A stretch of 64,000 nt of DNA from Flavobacterium jejuense (lineage in GTDB: Bacteria; Bacteroidota; Bacteroidia; Flavobacteriales; Flavobacteriaceae), in contig NZ_VEVQ02000018.1 in NCBI RefSeq assembly GCF_006491595.2, forward strand, positions 1-64,000, given 5' to 3'. A model generated the notes under the pieces. The model saw only the letters and a program-made list of their open reading frames with translations. It did not search any database and was not told where the DNA came from. The translations under genes and the position numbers were made by a program. Positions 7,817 through 18,144 of the stretch are shown piece after piece; positions within the stretch are counted from its first letter, which is position 1, and the number at the start of each line of letters is the position of its first letter.

Positions 7817-9007
7817 TTATAGTAATTTAGTATTGTTTTCTATTTGAGCAATGATAGTTTGTACTGAAGCAGAAGAGGTAAATTTATCCTCAGGAGTATG
7901 CATTACATAATCTACTAATTTGTCAATTGTTGAAACGGCTACATGCATACGTGTATCAGATGAGGCATAATAAATATAAACGGTTCCATCGGTATCAGCA
8001 ATCCATCCATTAGCAAATAACACATTAGAAACATCTCCCACACGCTCTTCATTTTCTGGACCCATGAAATGACCACCAGGTACATGAGTTACTTTAGAAA
8101 GATCATGTAGATCTGTCATGAAAAGATATAAGGTATAACGAAGACCAGCAGCAGTATTTCTCACTCCATGAGCTAAATGTAACCAACCTTTATCTGTTCT
8201 AATTGGTGCAGGTCCTAAACCGTTTTTTAATTCGTAAATAGTGTGGTAAACTTTTCCAAAAATTATTTTTTCATCAGTTACTACAGGATTTTCCATAGCA
8301 TCAATATACCCTAATCCTATTCCTCCACCATTACCTACATCGATAAAACCATCTTGTGGACGAGTATAAACCGCATATTTTCCGTTTACAAATTCAGGAT
8401 GTAATACAACATTGCGTTGTTGACCAGAATTTGAAATTAAATCTGGGAGTCTTTCCCAATTTACTAAATCTTTAGTACGCACAATTCCAGCATTAGCTAT
8501 AGCTGAACTTGTATCTGTTTTTGGAGCATTTGGGTCTTTACGTTCTGTACAAAAAACACCATAAATCCAACCATCTTCATGTTGTGTCAAACGCATATCA
8601 TATACATTTGTATCAGGATTGCCTTCAATTTGAGGTATTACACATGGTTTATCCCAAAATTGAAATCGATCAATTCCGTTAGGGCTTTCTGCAATTGCAA
8701 AGAATGATTTTCTATCATTTCCTTCAACACGAACGCAAAGAACATATTTGTCTTTCCATTTTATAGCACCAGCATTGAAAGTAGCATTAAAGCCAATTCT
8801 TTCTAAATTATAAGGATTGGTTTCAGGATTAAAATCAAAACGCCATTCTAAAGGAACGTGTGCAGCTGTTACAATAGGATAAGTATATCTTTGAAAAATA
8901 CCATTTGTATTTTCTGTGGGAATATTTTTTAGGTTAATTAAGTATTGAAAAGCAGTAACTTGTTGTTCTATATTTATTTTATTTTCTAACTGATTTGTCT
9001 TTATCAT
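7817..9007 (-). CDS. GH130 beta-1,4-mannosylglucose phosphorylase
   Basis: 396 residues, a five-bladed propeller of family GH130 that resembles the mannosylglucose phosphorylase of Bacteroides fragilis (subfamily 1). The general-acid Asp is Asp137 in NVYDMRL. Other landmarks are FNAGAIKWKDKYVLCVRVEG, VVLHPEF, TRPQDGFIDVGNGGGIG and the C-terminal YYASSDTRMHVA. Phosphorolysis of Man-beta-1,4-Glc gives mannose-1-phosphate and glucose, saving one ATP. Cytoplasmic, no signal. It lies between the symporter (19 bp) and the epimerase (1 bp), the same pairing as in the known B. fragilis mannan pathway. Confidence 0.92.
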   Translation of the reverse strand: MIKTNQLENKINIEQQVTAFQYLINLKNIPTENTNGIFQRYTYPIVTAAHVPLEWRFDFNPETNPYNLERIGFNATFNAGAIKWKDKYVLCVRVEGNDRKSFFAIAESPNGIDRFQFWDKPCVIPQIEGNPDTNVYDMRLTQHEDGWIYGVFCTERKDPNAPKTDTSSAIANAGIVRTKDLVNWERLPDLISNSGQQRNVVLHPEFVNGKYAVYTRPQDGFIDVGNGGGIGLGYIDAMENPVVTDEKIIFGKVYHTIYELKNGLGPAPIRTDKGWLHLAHGVRNTAAGLRYTLYLFMTDLHDLSKVTHVPGGHFMGPENEERVGDVSNVLFANGWIADTDGTVYIYYASSDTRMHVAVSTIDKLVDYVMHTPEDKFTSSASVQTIIAQIENNTKLL

Positions 9008-9026
9008 ATCGTGTTTAATTTTTATG

Positions 9027-10850
9027 TTATTGATCTAATTTGTTCCACCAATATTTTTTTAATAATAAAATGCAAACTATTAAAACTATTAGTGTAATAT
9101 ATATAGGTGTACTTTGACGAAAGATGAGATACATAGGTAAGATTACTAAAGAAGTTTGGGCAATTATTCCAGTAACTACATTGAACATATCTAAACCAAA
9201 AGAGTCATTATTTTTAAAGTTTGGTTCTTCTAAAAGAATTTTATCCTGTATAGGTTTCCAAAATCCCCATGGTTTTACATTTTTATAAAATTCGATTAAA
9301 ATTTTATCTTCAGTAGGAGGAGCGGAGAAGGTTCCTATAATACTTCCTGCTAATGATATAACTAATAATAAAGGAAATAAATACAAGGCATTTACATCTG
9401 GAAATAGCATTGGAACAAAATATGCTGCTACTAAACCAGCAACCATTCCCCAAAAGAAGCCTTCTCCATTAAATCGCCACCAGTGCCATTTTAGAATATT
9501 AGCACCTACATAACTTCCATAAAGTACAGATACAATTATGTTTAAAACTGAATTAACATCTTCTGCAAAAAAGCCTAAAATAATACTGATTATAACTACA
9601 ACTATTCCAGTAATGTAATTCATGTTCTTTATTTGGCTTGAACTAGCTTCTGGATTTTTGTATTTAAGATAAATGTCATTTACCAAATAAGCTTGAGCGG
9701 CATTTAATGTTCCAGCAAATGTAGACATGAAAGCTGCAATTAAACCTGCTAAAAGTAAACCTAGTAAACCTACAGGTACAAATTGATTAATGGCTGTGGG
9801 TAATAGTAATTCAAAATCGATATCTCCTGCAGCATTTAATAAATCTAGTTTTTCATAGTATACTAATGCTAATGCTGCAAAACCAGCAATCATTAAGTAA
9901 CGAATAGGCATTAGGATAACTGAAACAAAACCACTCATTTTTGAAGCTTCTGCAGGTGATTTAGTGGATAAAATCTTTTGCATATCATATGTTGGTGCAG
10001 GACCAGCCACACTGACTAATACCCCTTTAAAAAGCATCATAAATAGGAAAATAGAGAAAATACCAAAACCGTCACTTTTTATTTTTTCATTTACTTGTGG
10101 AATAATACTAGACCAATCCATGCTTAATTCACCTATAAAAGGATTCATCCAACCTTCTGGAACGGCTAAAGTTCCAGTTCCAACAGCTTGCCAACCTAAA
10201 TACCCTATTACTAGTGCAGCAACTGTCATGATAGCAAATTGAACCACATCTGCCCAAACAATTCCAGACATACCACCTAAAAGTGAATAAAAAACAGCAA
10301 AAAGTGTAAAAATAGTACCATAAAAATGAGGGACATATTCTGGAGGTACGGTAAATGGAACGTAGTTACTTACCATTTCCCATGGTACAAAGACTTCAAC
10401 GAATTTACCTAATCCGATGAAACCATAGGCTAAATACCCTAAGCAAACTACTAATGCAAAAACGACTACAATGATATGTGATAATTTAGCTCCTTTTCCA
10501 AAACCAAATCGAGTTCCTATCCATTCAGCCCCAGTTGTAGCGTTTGATCGTCTTAACCATTTTGATAAATAAACCATCAGGAATATTTGATTGAAAACAG
10601 GCCATAACCAAGGAATCCAAGCACTTTTAATCCCATAAACAAACATTAAGGTTACTAACCAGATTGTTCCTGAAATATCAAACATTCCAGATGCATTAGA
10701 CAAACCTAGCATGTACCATGGAATCGATTTTCCTCCTAATAGATAATCATCTTTACTTTTTTGGGCTCGCTTTCTAAGGACAAGACCAATAATAATGATG
10801 GTGATTAAATAAAGAGAAACAATAAGAATATCTATCGAATGTAATTTCAT
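9027..10850 (-). CDS. Sodium:solute symporter (SSS family), probable manno-oligosaccharide importer
   Basis: 607 residues with about 13-14 hydrophobic segments. The first (ILIVSLYLITIIIIGLVL) is followed by DDYLLGGKSIPWYMLGLS, the standard SSS opening. GAEWIGTRFG, GGMSGIVWADVVQF and LLAGLIAAFMSTFAGTLNAA (Na+-site region) are also family landmarks. It uses the sodium gradient to carry a small solute across the inner membrane. Placed between GH26 and GH130, it should import mannobiose or short manno-oligosaccharides. The C-terminal roughly 90 residues add a cytoplasmic stretch and two helices. Transport family is secure; sugar specificity is inferred. Confidence 0.88.
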   Translation of the reverse strand: MKLHSIDILIVSLYLITIIIIGLVLRKRAQKSKDDYLLGGKSIPWYMLGLSNASGMFDISGTIWLVTLMFVYGIKSAWIPWLWPVFNQIFLMVYLSKWLRRSNATTGAEWIGTRFGFGKGAKLSHIIVVVFALVVCLGYLAYGFIGLGKFVEVFVPWEMVSNYVPFTVPPEYVPHFYGTIFTLFAVFYSLLGGMSGIVWADVVQFAIMTVAALVIGYLGWQAVGTGTLAVPEGWMNPFIGELSMDWSSIIPQVNEKIKSDGFGIFSIFLFMMLFKGVLVSVAGPAPTYDMQKILSTKSPAEASKMSGFVSVILMPIRYLMIAGFAALALVYYEKLDLLNAAGDIDFELLLPTAINQFVPVGLLGLLLAGLIAAFMSTFAGTLNAAQAYLVNDIYLKYKNPEASSSQIKNMNYITGIVVVIISIILGFFAEDVNSVLNIIVSVLYGSYVGANILKWHWWRFNGEGFFWGMVAGLVAAYFVPMLFPDVNALYLFPLLLVISLAGSIIGTFSAPPTEDKILIEFYKNVKPWGFWKPIQDKILLEEPNFKNNDSFGLDMFNVVTGIIAQTSLVILPMYLIFRQSTPIYITLIVLIVCILLLKKYWWNKLDQ

Positions 10851-10870
10851 ATCTTTCTTTTAGTGAATAA

Positions 10871-12013
10871 TTATTTTTTATATAGGTTTATTTTTGAAAC
10901 CTCTTTTTGAAAAAGTATTTTGTCTAAATTATAAAAATCAACAAAATCTTTCTCATTTACTTGTCCTTTATAAGGAGCATAATAATGCATTTTTTTTTCT
11001 TTTTCTTGCCAACCGTGATTTCTCCAAACTAAAACATAAGAAATTTTATAACTACCAATAGCATCTAATAAAGTTTCAGTCCAAAATTTTTCATAAGGAA
11101 TTCCTTCATAACCAGTTTCAGCAAAGGCAGGAATCTTATGGTTGTCTTTTGCTATTTCGTCCATGATTTGAAATTGTCTTTGACAGTTTTTTATAAAAGT
11201 AGAATCCTCAGTAGGGTTTTTGTAAATATAATTGTCAAAACTAAGCATATCTACCAAATTGTTACCAGGATAATATTCCATAAAGTCTTCTTTGGTCATA
11301 AAGGAAGAAGTATTGTAAACAATAATTAGGTTGTGTACTTTTTTAGTGTTTCTCCAATAGTTAATGGTAAATTCCCAAAGTTGTTTAAATTCTTCAGGTG
11401 TAGCGTTGTTTTTACACCACCAAAACCAATTACCTGTCAATTCATGAAAAGGACGATAAAGAATAGGTATTTTTCTTCCTCTTTTTCCTTTTAAGGAATT
11501 AAAAAAGTCGGCAGCTTTATCTAACCAAGAAATGTACAGTTGGTGTTTTTCTCCATTAGGTAAAATAGATATTAGTGAATTAGGAGTTGTGTCCCAAGAA
11601 TTTTTTCCAGTGTAAGGATTGTCCATGTGCCAACTTATGGTGTTCACACCACCACGATTATAAACTTCTGTTATCCATTTTTTCATTTTATCAAATGGAA
11701 CTCCGTCTATATTATTTGGAGAATCTTTTTCTAAACCACCAATGTCCCAACCATAAACAGCAGGATAATCACCTGTAACATCTTTTATGTCACTTCTGTC
11801 TTTTTCATACTTCCATTCTACACCATATGCTAAGTCATCTTGGTGACCAAACAGTATTCCTTTATCTAACGATTTAAATAAATTGTCATATAAAATTCTT
11901 GTTTTTCTTGTTGCTTTCTTATCAGTAATATAAGAATTGCTCTTTTTTAGAATAGAACAAGAGATAAGTAAAGGAATTAGAAGTAAGAAGTAATACGTTT
12001 TAAATTTAGTCAT
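10871..12013 (-). CDS. GH26 beta-mannanase, lipoprotein
   Basis: 380 residues. The signal LLLIPLLISCSILKKS ends in a lipobox Cys at about residue 19, so the enzyme is membrane-anchored, possibly surface-exposed. GH26 hallmarks: GILFGHQDDLAYG near residue 55, ISWHMDNP, acid/base Glu191 in RPFHELTGNWFWW, and nucleophile Glu299 in PAFAETGYEG. It hydrolyses beta-1,4-mannan, often releasing mannobiose in Bacteroidota PULs. First gene of the leftward operon, divergent from the AraC regulator across a 208-bp AT-rich spacer that must carry both promoters. Confidence 0.92.
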   Translation of the reverse strand: MTKFKTYYFLLLIPLLISCSILKKSNSYITDKKATRKTRILYDNLFKSLDKGILFGHQDDLAYGVEWKYEKDRSDIKDVTGDYPAVYGWDIGGLEKDSPNNIDGVPFDKMKKWITEVYNRGGVNTISWHMDNPYTGKNSWDTTPNSLISILPNGEKHQLYISWLDKAADFFNSLKGKRGRKIPILYRPFHELTGNWFWWCKNNATPEEFKQLWEFTINYWRNTKKVHNLIIVYNTSSFMTKEDFMEYYPGNNLVDMLSFDNYIYKNPTEDSTFIKNCQRQFQIMDEIAKDNHKIPAFAETGYEGIPYEKFWTETLLDAIGSYKISYVLVWRNHGWQEKEKKMHYYAPYKGQVNEKDFVDFYNLDKILFQKEVSKINLYKK

Positions 12014-12145
12014 CGTTTTTTTAAACTTATTTTGTTGGTAATATGGTTTTTTATATTTAAAATATTTAAGAATAATTCAAAATAAACACCTCAAATTTTC
12101 TAAATAAACAAAAAAAGATTTGAAATATTTATCATTATTCAAAGA

Positions 12146-12153
12146 TAATTTTG
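12146..12153 (+). promoter_or_regulatory. Possible promoter core for the AraC gene
   Basis: TAATTTTG fits the Bacteroidota TAnnTTTG core and lies about 70 bp before the regulator start. A TTTG lies at 12119-12122 but the spacing is rather long, so this is weak. The same 12014-12221 spacer must also serve the GH26 operon. Confidence 0.3.
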
Positions 12154-12221
12154 TAAAATTGTTCTCAATGATATTATTTTATCATTTTTATATCAAATAA
12201 ATTCAATTTAAAAATAGATCC

Positions 12222-13100
12222 ATGAAAAATAAAAATCATTTTTATAGAGAAATAACACCATTGTCAAAAAATGATAGCTTTATAATATTTGATAGAGTTA
12301 AAGATAAATTCGATTTTCCTATACATTATCATCCGGAATTTGAGATAAATTTTATTCAAAATGGTAAAGGAGTGAGAAGGGTTATTGGTGATCATATTGA
12401 AGAAATTGATGATATTGAATTGGTTTTAATTGGTCCAAATTTATATCATGGATGGGAACAGTATAATTATAAAGGTGGTAAAATTCATGAAATAACCATT
12501 CAGTTTCATAATGATTTATTTGAAGATTCTTTGCTGGAAAGGAGGATAATGTCGGATATAAAAGAAATGTTTAATCGGTCGATTCATGGGATTTTATTTT
12601 CAAAAAAAACGGCTTTAGATTTAAAGGAACAGTTAATGCAATTGCCTAGGTTAGAAGGTATGGATTATTTTTTACAAATCATCTCTATACTTCAAGATAT
12701 GGCTAACTCAAGAAATCAGAGACTGTTGTCTTCTTATACTATAGACTTTGATAAGTTTGAAGAAGATGATAAGATGAAGGTTATATATGATTATATACAA
12801 AAAAACTTTGCAGAAAAGATTACCTTAAATGAAGTTGCTGATGTTGTTTCTATGGGAGTAGTTTCATTTAATAGGTTTATCAAAAAAAGAACAAATAAAA
12901 CATTCGTTAATTATTTAAATGATATTAGAGTAGGGTATGCAGCAAGATGGTTGATAGAAAAAGATCTTAGTATTTCTGAAATAGCTTTTAAAGCAGGGTT
13001 TAATAATATTGCTAACTTTAATAGGATTTTTAAAAATAAGAAAAACTCAACTCCGAGTCAATATAGAGATGAGTTTAATGGAATGAAACGTTTTTTGTAA
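12222..13100 (+). CDS. AraC-family regulator of the mannan locus
   Basis: 292 residues. The N-terminal half is a cupin sugar-sensing domain (DFPIHYHPEFEINFIQNGKGVR, VLIGPNLYHGW). The C-terminal about 100 residues are a double helix-turn-helix (ITLNEVADVVSMGVVSFNRFIKKRT, then LSISEIAFKAGFNNIANFNRIFK and TPSQYR). A soluble cytoplasmic transcription factor. It stands between the two divergent PUL arms, so it very likely senses an internal manno-oligosaccharide or mannose and switches the locus; there is no hybrid two-component sensor or SusR in the window. Inducer and binding site unknown. Confidence 0.88.
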   Translation: MKNKNHFYREITPLSKNDSFIIFDRVKDKFDFPIHYHPEFEINFIQNGKGVRRVIGDHIEEIDDIELVLIGPNLYHGWEQYNYKGGKIHEITIQFHNDLFEDSLLERRIMSDIKEMFNRSIHGILFSKKTALDLKEQLMQLPRLEGMDYFLQIISILQDMANSRNQRLLSSYTIDFDKFEEDDKMKVIYDYIQKNFAEKITLNEVADVVSMGVVSFNRFIKKRTNKTFVNYLNDIRVGYAARWLIEKDLSISEIAFKAGFNNIANFNRIFKNKKNSTPSQYRDEFNGMKRFL

Positions 13101-13319
13101 TAAATTAATTATAGATATATATTAATTTGTCAATTTTTTTGAAAAAATAGATATTTATTAATGAGAAAATAATAGTATTAAATGATAAAATAATATTAAG
13201 ATTTTGTTAACAAGTAGTATAAATTTGTTTATTGATAATAAATAATGATTAAAATTATGTATAATTTAAAATTTAAGATTATTTATTTCGATTTTACTAA
13301 TTTAACTAACTAACAAATT

Positions 13320-16300
13320 ATGACGGATTCACTTTACTATTTAAAGCAATTTTGGAGTAAGAAAAAGTATTTCTTTTTCTTCTTTATCTTTACTTCTTTC
13401 AGCGTCTTAAATGCACAAGTAGCAAATATTTCGGGTATTGTAACTGATACTAATGGATTTACACTTCCAGGTGTTAATGTGATTTTAAAAAATTCAAAAA
13501 TTGGTGCAGTTACTGATTTTGAAGGGAATTATAAAATTGAGAATGTTCCATCGAATGGAGTTCTAGTTTTTACTTATATTGGTTTTCAAACACAAGAAGT
13601 CTCTATTAATGGGAAGAATAAAATTGATGTAATCTTATTAGAAAATGTAAGTGGTTTAGATGAAGTAGTAGTTATAGGATATGGCACACAAAAGAAAAAT
13701 GACGTTAATGGTGCAGTATCTTCAATAAAAGCTGATGATATCGATAACTTAAAGCAAGTTAATGTGGATCAAATGTTGCAAGGTAAACTTTCTGGAGTTA
13801 CTGTAACAAATGGTTCAGGACAACCAGGTGCTGCGGTTTCGGTTCGTATTAGAGGAACTACTTCAATTAGCGGTACAAACGAACCATTATATGTGATTGA
13901 TGGTGTTCAGATTTCTGGAGATGCTACAGGGAAATCAACTAGTGGTCGACCGTTAGCAGCTAATGATTTTTCAACAAGCGGTGGAAGTGGTAATAATGCA
14001 GTAAGTCCTCTCTCCATGTTAAATCCTAATGATATTGAATCAGTTGATATCTTAAAAGATGCTTCTGCAACCGCTATTTATGGTTCTAGAGGAGCAAATG
14101 GAGTTATTATTATTACTACTAAATCAGGTAAGAAAAATGGTAATGGAAAGATAACTTATAATGGTTCTTCAACTGTAACACAGATATATAAAAAATTGGA
14201 TGTTATGGATTTAAGACAATATGCACAGCACCAAAATGAACTAGCAGTTATTTTTGGTTCTACACCAAGAGTAGAGTTTTCTCATCCAGAATTATTAGGT
14301 GCTGGAACAAATTGGCAAGATGAAATTTATCAAACAGCTATATCTCATAATCATCAACTTTCTTTTTCAGGTTCTAAAGAGAATACGAATTATTATATAT
14401 CTGGAAGTTTCTTAAATCAAGAAGCTAATATCATTAATTCGGGATTGAAACGATATACGATACGTTTAAATCTAGATTCTAAAGTAAAAGATTGGTTGAA
14501 AGTTGGTACTAATATTACAGCAGGTATTACTAATGAAAAATTGACAATTAATCAAAGCTTTACAGGTTTAATTGCTAATGCTTTATTACAAGCTCCTGAT
14601 ACACCTGTAACTAATCCAGATGGAACTTATGGATCTCCACCATCGGGTCAAAATGTAGCTTATTTTAATCCAGTAGCAGAAGCTCTTACAAAAGAGAATC
14701 ATTTAGTAAGAAAAAATTTTCTTGGAAATTTATATGCTGAAGCATCTATTTTGAAAGGATTAAAATATAGAATTGAATTATCAGGAAACACAGAGTTTTC
14801 AGAACATACTTTGTTTGAGCCATCATATGATAGAGGAAGTCAATCTAATTTAACAGCAGATTTGTATGAAAGAAGACAAAATTGGTATTCCACTATCTTA
14901 AAGAATTTAATTACTTACGATTTTAGTATCAATAAACATAGATTTACTGTATTAGCAGGTCAAGAGGCTTTAGATAGTCATTGGGAGGGAGTTACAGCAG
15001 ATGCTCATGATTTTAAAACAAATGATATTCATGGTTTGAGTTTATCTGACCCTAATCAAAGATATGTTAATAGTTACAAAGGAAGTAGTTCTTTATGGTC
15101 TCTTTTTGGTCGTTTACTATATGATTATGATAATCGTTATAGTTTATCAGCTTCCATTCGTCAAGATACTTCTTCAAAATTTGATCCAACCACAAAAAAT
15201 CAAACGGGTTATTTCCCTGCTGTAGCTCTTGGTTGGAAATTATCTAGCGAATCTTTTATGGAAGGAACAAAAAAGTACATTGATAATATTAAATTTAAAG
15301 TGGGGTATGGAGAAACTGGAAATCAGCAGATACCAAATAATAGATATTCAGCTATTTTAGGAGTTCAAGGGAATAGTTTTCTACCATCTAATTTTCCAAA
15401 TCCTGATTTAAAATGGGAATCTATGCAACAAACTAATTTTGGTTTAGATTTTACTATACTTGAAACAAGATTGTCTGCAAGTTTAGATTTTTATAATAAG
15501 ACTTCTAAAGATTTTCTTTTCCAAATACCTTGGCCAGTATATTTAACAGGTGGAGATTCTTTTCTTGGAGGAATAGAAGCACCTTATTCAAATATTGGTG
15601 AAATGGAGAATAAGGGGTATGATATTACAGTGAATTATAAGACAATAAAAAGTGATAGTTTTTCTTGGAATTCTACATTAGTATTTTCACACTATAAAAA
15701 TAATTTAGTGAGTATTCAAGATGGTCTTTCTTTGACGCAAGATGTAAATTTAAATGGGTATCAACAAACAACTGTTACTAATACATTGGTAGGTCAACCA
15801 ATAGGTTTGTTTTATGGATATCAAACAGATGGTTTGTTTACAGATATGGATGCTTTAAATAGCGCTCCTTTACAATTTGGTCAAACAGTAGGCACAGCAC
15901 CTGGACAAACTTATTTAGGAGATGTCAAATATGTAGATGTTAATGGAGATGGTGTTGTAGATACAAAGGATAAAACTATAATTGGTAATCCACATCCAGA
16001 TTTTACTTTTGGTTTTACCAATAATTTTAGATATAAGAATTTTGATTTATCTATTTTCTTTCAGGGTTCTTATGGGAATGATATTTTGAACTTGACAAGA
16101 AGAGCAGGAATCGCAAATGATGGCTTATATAAAAATCAGCTGGTTGAAGCATTAAATTACTGGACACCAACTAATACAGATACTGATATACCTAGACCAA
16201 TTGGTAGTGATGCAAATCAAAATACAGTTATGTCCGATCGTTATGTAGAAGATGGTTCTTATATAAGACTTCAAAATGTTACTTTAGGTTATAATCTTCC

Positions 16301-16499
16301 TTCAAATTTTTTAAGTAAATATAAAATTTCAAGAATAAGATTGTATGCAACTGCTCAAAATTTGGCTACATTCACTAATTACTCAGGTTATGATCCGGAG
16401 GTAGGTTCCTTTAATCAAAATGTTTTATTATCGGGAATTGATAACGGAAGATTTCCATCACCAAGATCCTATTCTTTTGGGCTTAATCTAGAATTCTAA
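13320..16499 (+). CDS. SusC-like TonB-dependent outer-membrane transporter
   Basis: 1059 residues. A signal peptide (FFFFFIFTSFSVLNAQ) precedes a carboxypeptidase-regulatory-like domain (ISGIVTDTNGFTLPGVNVIL, about 35-110). A typical SusC link (LDEVVVIGYGTQKK) leads to the plug (YVIDGVQI, LKDASATAIYGSRGANGVII) and a 22-strand barrel ending in YSFGLNLEF. It imports oligosaccharides through the outer membrane with energy from TonB. SusD follows 12 bp later. The 219 bp upstream, after the regulator, are AT-rich; a TAAATTTG at 13220-13227 is a weak promoter candidate. Confidence 0.95.
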   Translation: MTDSLYYLKQFWSKKKYFFFFFIFTSFSVLNAQVANISGIVTDTNGFTLPGVNVILKNSKIGAVTDFEGNYKIENVPSNGVLVFTYIGFQTQEVSINGKNKIDVILLENVSGLDEVVVIGYGTQKKNDVNGAVSSIKADDIDNLKQVNVDQMLQGKLSGVTVTNGSGQPGAAVSVRIRGTTSISGTNEPLYVIDGVQISGDATGKSTSGRPLAANDFSTSGGSGNNAVSPLSMLNPNDIESVDILKDASATAIYGSRGANGVIIITTKSGKKNGNGKITYNGSSTVTQIYKKLDVMDLRQYAQHQNELAVIFGSTPRVEFSHPELLGAGTNWQDEIYQTAISHNHQLSFSGSKENTNYYISGSFLNQEANIINSGLKRYTIRLNLDSKVKDWLKVGTNITAGITNEKLTINQSFTGLIANALLQAPDTPVTNPDGTYGSPPSGQNVAYFNPVAEALTKENHLVRKNFLGNLYAEASILKGLKYRIELSGNTEFSEHTLFEPSYDRGSQSNLTADLYERRQNWYSTILKNLITYDFSINKHRFTVLAGQEALDSHWEGVTADAHDFKTNDIHGLSLSDPNQRYVNSYKGSSSLWSLFGRLLYDYDNRYSLSASIRQDTSSKFDPTTKNQTGYFPAVALGWKLSSESFMEGTKKYIDNIKFKVGYGETGNQQIPNNRYSAILGVQGNSFLPSNFPNPDLKWESMQQTNFGLDFTILETRLSASLDFYNKTSKDFLFQIPWPVYLTGGDSFLGGIEAPYSNIGEMENKGYDITVNYKTIKSDSFSWNSTLVFSHYKNNLVSIQDGLSLTQDVNLNGYQQTTVTNTLVGQPIGLFYGYQTDGLFTDMDALNSAPLQFGQTVGTAPGQTYLGDVKYVDVNGDGVVDTKDKTIIGNPHPDFTFGFTNNFRYKNFDLSIFFQGSYGNDILNLTRRAGIANDGLYKNQLVEALNYWTPTNTDTDIPRPIGSDANQNTVMSDRYVEDGSYIRLQNVTLGYNLPSNFLSKYKISRIRLYATAQNLATFTNYSGYDPEVGSFNQNVLLSGIDNGRFPSPRSYSFGLNLEF

Positions 16500-16511
16500 A
16501 AAAAAAGCAAA

Positions 16512-18131
16512 ATGAAAACAAAAAATATTTTTAAAAAGGCAAATTTACTCTTAATAATAACATTTATATTACTTGTGCCAAGTTCATGTTCAGAAGAGTT
16601 TACAGATAGACCTTCAGAAGATCAGGTTAGTTTAGATGCTTATTATAGTTCAAATAATCAAGTAGCTACAGCAACTAATGCAATGTATAATAGAACTTGG
16701 TTTAATTTTAATAATAAATTTTTTTATGCCATTGCAGAAGTAGGTTCTGGAAATATGTATACCAATTCTAGTGATGTTAATGCTATGAGAAATTTCTCCA
16801 TTTTAGGAAGTGATCCAGAACTTTATAATGGTTGGAAATCTTTATGGGCGAATATTGCTCAGGCTAACGCTATTATTAATTTTTTACCAGACAGAGTTGG
16901 TCCAGCAGTTAGTAGTAACGTGCTGAATAATACAATTGGAGAAGCTTATTTTATACGTGCAACTGCTTATTTTTACTTAGTGCGATTATGGGGAGCTGTT
17001 CCTATTATTGAGAACAATCTTGATTTTCAAGATAATCCATTAATTGCGAAGAATAGAGTGGAAGATGTTTATGAATTAATTAGAAGAGACTACATGCAAG
17101 CTTCTGAATTATTGTTTGAAAAGAATAGAGGTTCAAATTATAATGATAATGCACATGTTTCTAAAGGATCTGCTAAAGCAATGCTAGCAAAAGTGTATTT
17201 GTATTTACAAGATTATTCTAATGCAAAATTAATGGCAGAAGAAGTGATTAATTCGGGTGAATTTAAATTATTAGGAGGAACTTCTTTACCAAGTGATTCT
17301 TTCTCAGATTTATTTAAATATGAATATAATAATAACCAAGAATCAATTTTTGCCTTACAATGGAAAATAGATGGAGTTTATGGTTCTGGTAATAATTGTA
17401 ATACACAATTTGGAATAAGTACTTCTAATGTGTCCACTTCAAATGCAACTTATGGTGGTGTTTTTGCTCCTTCTCAAGATATTTTAGATTTATATGAAAC
17501 CAATGATTTGAGAAGAAAAGAAACTATAATGTTGCCAGGTGATGTGTATCCAGAAGTTTTAGCAAAATTTGGAACAGACTTTGGACAGTTAGTTGTGCCA
17601 CCAGCTAATGAAATTGGAGGTCAAGGTGCAGGTGCTGCTATAAAAAAATATTGTATTGGAATAGTTAACGGAAACGCAACTGGAAAAGTAGATGGTTTTG
17701 CCATGATGGAAAATAATACTTATATAATGCGCTATGCTGAATTACTATTAATCCATGCTGAAGCTACTTTAGCTGGTGGAGCAAGTACTTCAGATGCAAA
17801 TGCTCTTAGTTCATTTAATGCAGTTAGAGAAAGAGCAGGTTTAGCTCCTTTAACTTCAATAACTTTTGATGATATTTTCACAGAAAGAAGAAAAGAACTT
17901 GCTTTTGAAGGAGATTATTGGTTTGATTTAGGAAGAATTCCTAGAGCAGATGCTATTGCAATTATGTCAGCTCAAGATAGAGGAAATATGGATGTTCCTA
18001 ATTATTTTACACCTACAACTGGTAATAGCCCTGATAATAATGGAAATGATTTCTTGTTACCTTATCCAGATAATGATTTGTCAAAAAATCCAAAACTAAA
18101 TGAGGAAGCGGTTCCTTACGTATTTAACTAA
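16512..18131 (+). CDS. SusD-like glycan-binding lipoprotein
   Basis: 539 residues with a lipoprotein signal (IITFILLVPSSCSEEFTDR; lipid Cys near residue 26). SusD/RagB features: the N-terminal TDRPSEDQVSLDAYY, the helical region with IRATAYFYLVRLWGAVPII, TPR-like helices (GSAKAMLAKVYLYLQDYSNA), and the C-terminal signature FNAVRERAGLAPL with ERRKELAFEGDYWFDLGR. It caps the SusC channel and captures glycan at the cell surface. It is translated 12 bp after susC and 13 bp before the third gene. Confidence 0.95.
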   Translation: MKTKNIFKKANLLLIITFILLVPSSCSEEFTDRPSEDQVSLDAYYSSNNQVATATNAMYNRTWFNFNNKFFYAIAEVGSGNMYTNSSDVNAMRNFSILGSDPELYNGWKSLWANIAQANAIINFLPDRVGPAVSSNVLNNTIGEAYFIRATAYFYLVRLWGAVPIIENNLDFQDNPLIAKNRVEDVYELIRRDYMQASELLFEKNRGSNYNDNAHVSKGSAKAMLAKVYLYLQDYSNAKLMAEEVINSGEFKLLGGTSLPSDSFSDLFKYEYNNNQESIFALQWKIDGVYGSGNNCNTQFGISTSNVSTSNATYGGVFAPSQDILDLYETNDLRRKETIMLPGDVYPEVLAKFGTDFGQLVVPPANEIGGQGAGAAIKKYCIGIVNGNATGKVDGFAMMENNTYIMRYAELLLIHAEATLAGGASTSDANALSSFNAVRERAGLAPLTSITFDDIFTERRKELAFEGDYWFDLGRIPRADAIAIMSAQDRGNMDVPNYFTPTTGNSPDNNGNDFLLPYPDNDLSKNPKLNEEAVPYVFN

Positions 18132-18144
18132 AAATATATGAAAT

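Noticed and set aside
9964..10242. 92-residue frame antisense to the symporter
   Set aside because: Shadow of membrane-helix codons; no start context or family signal.
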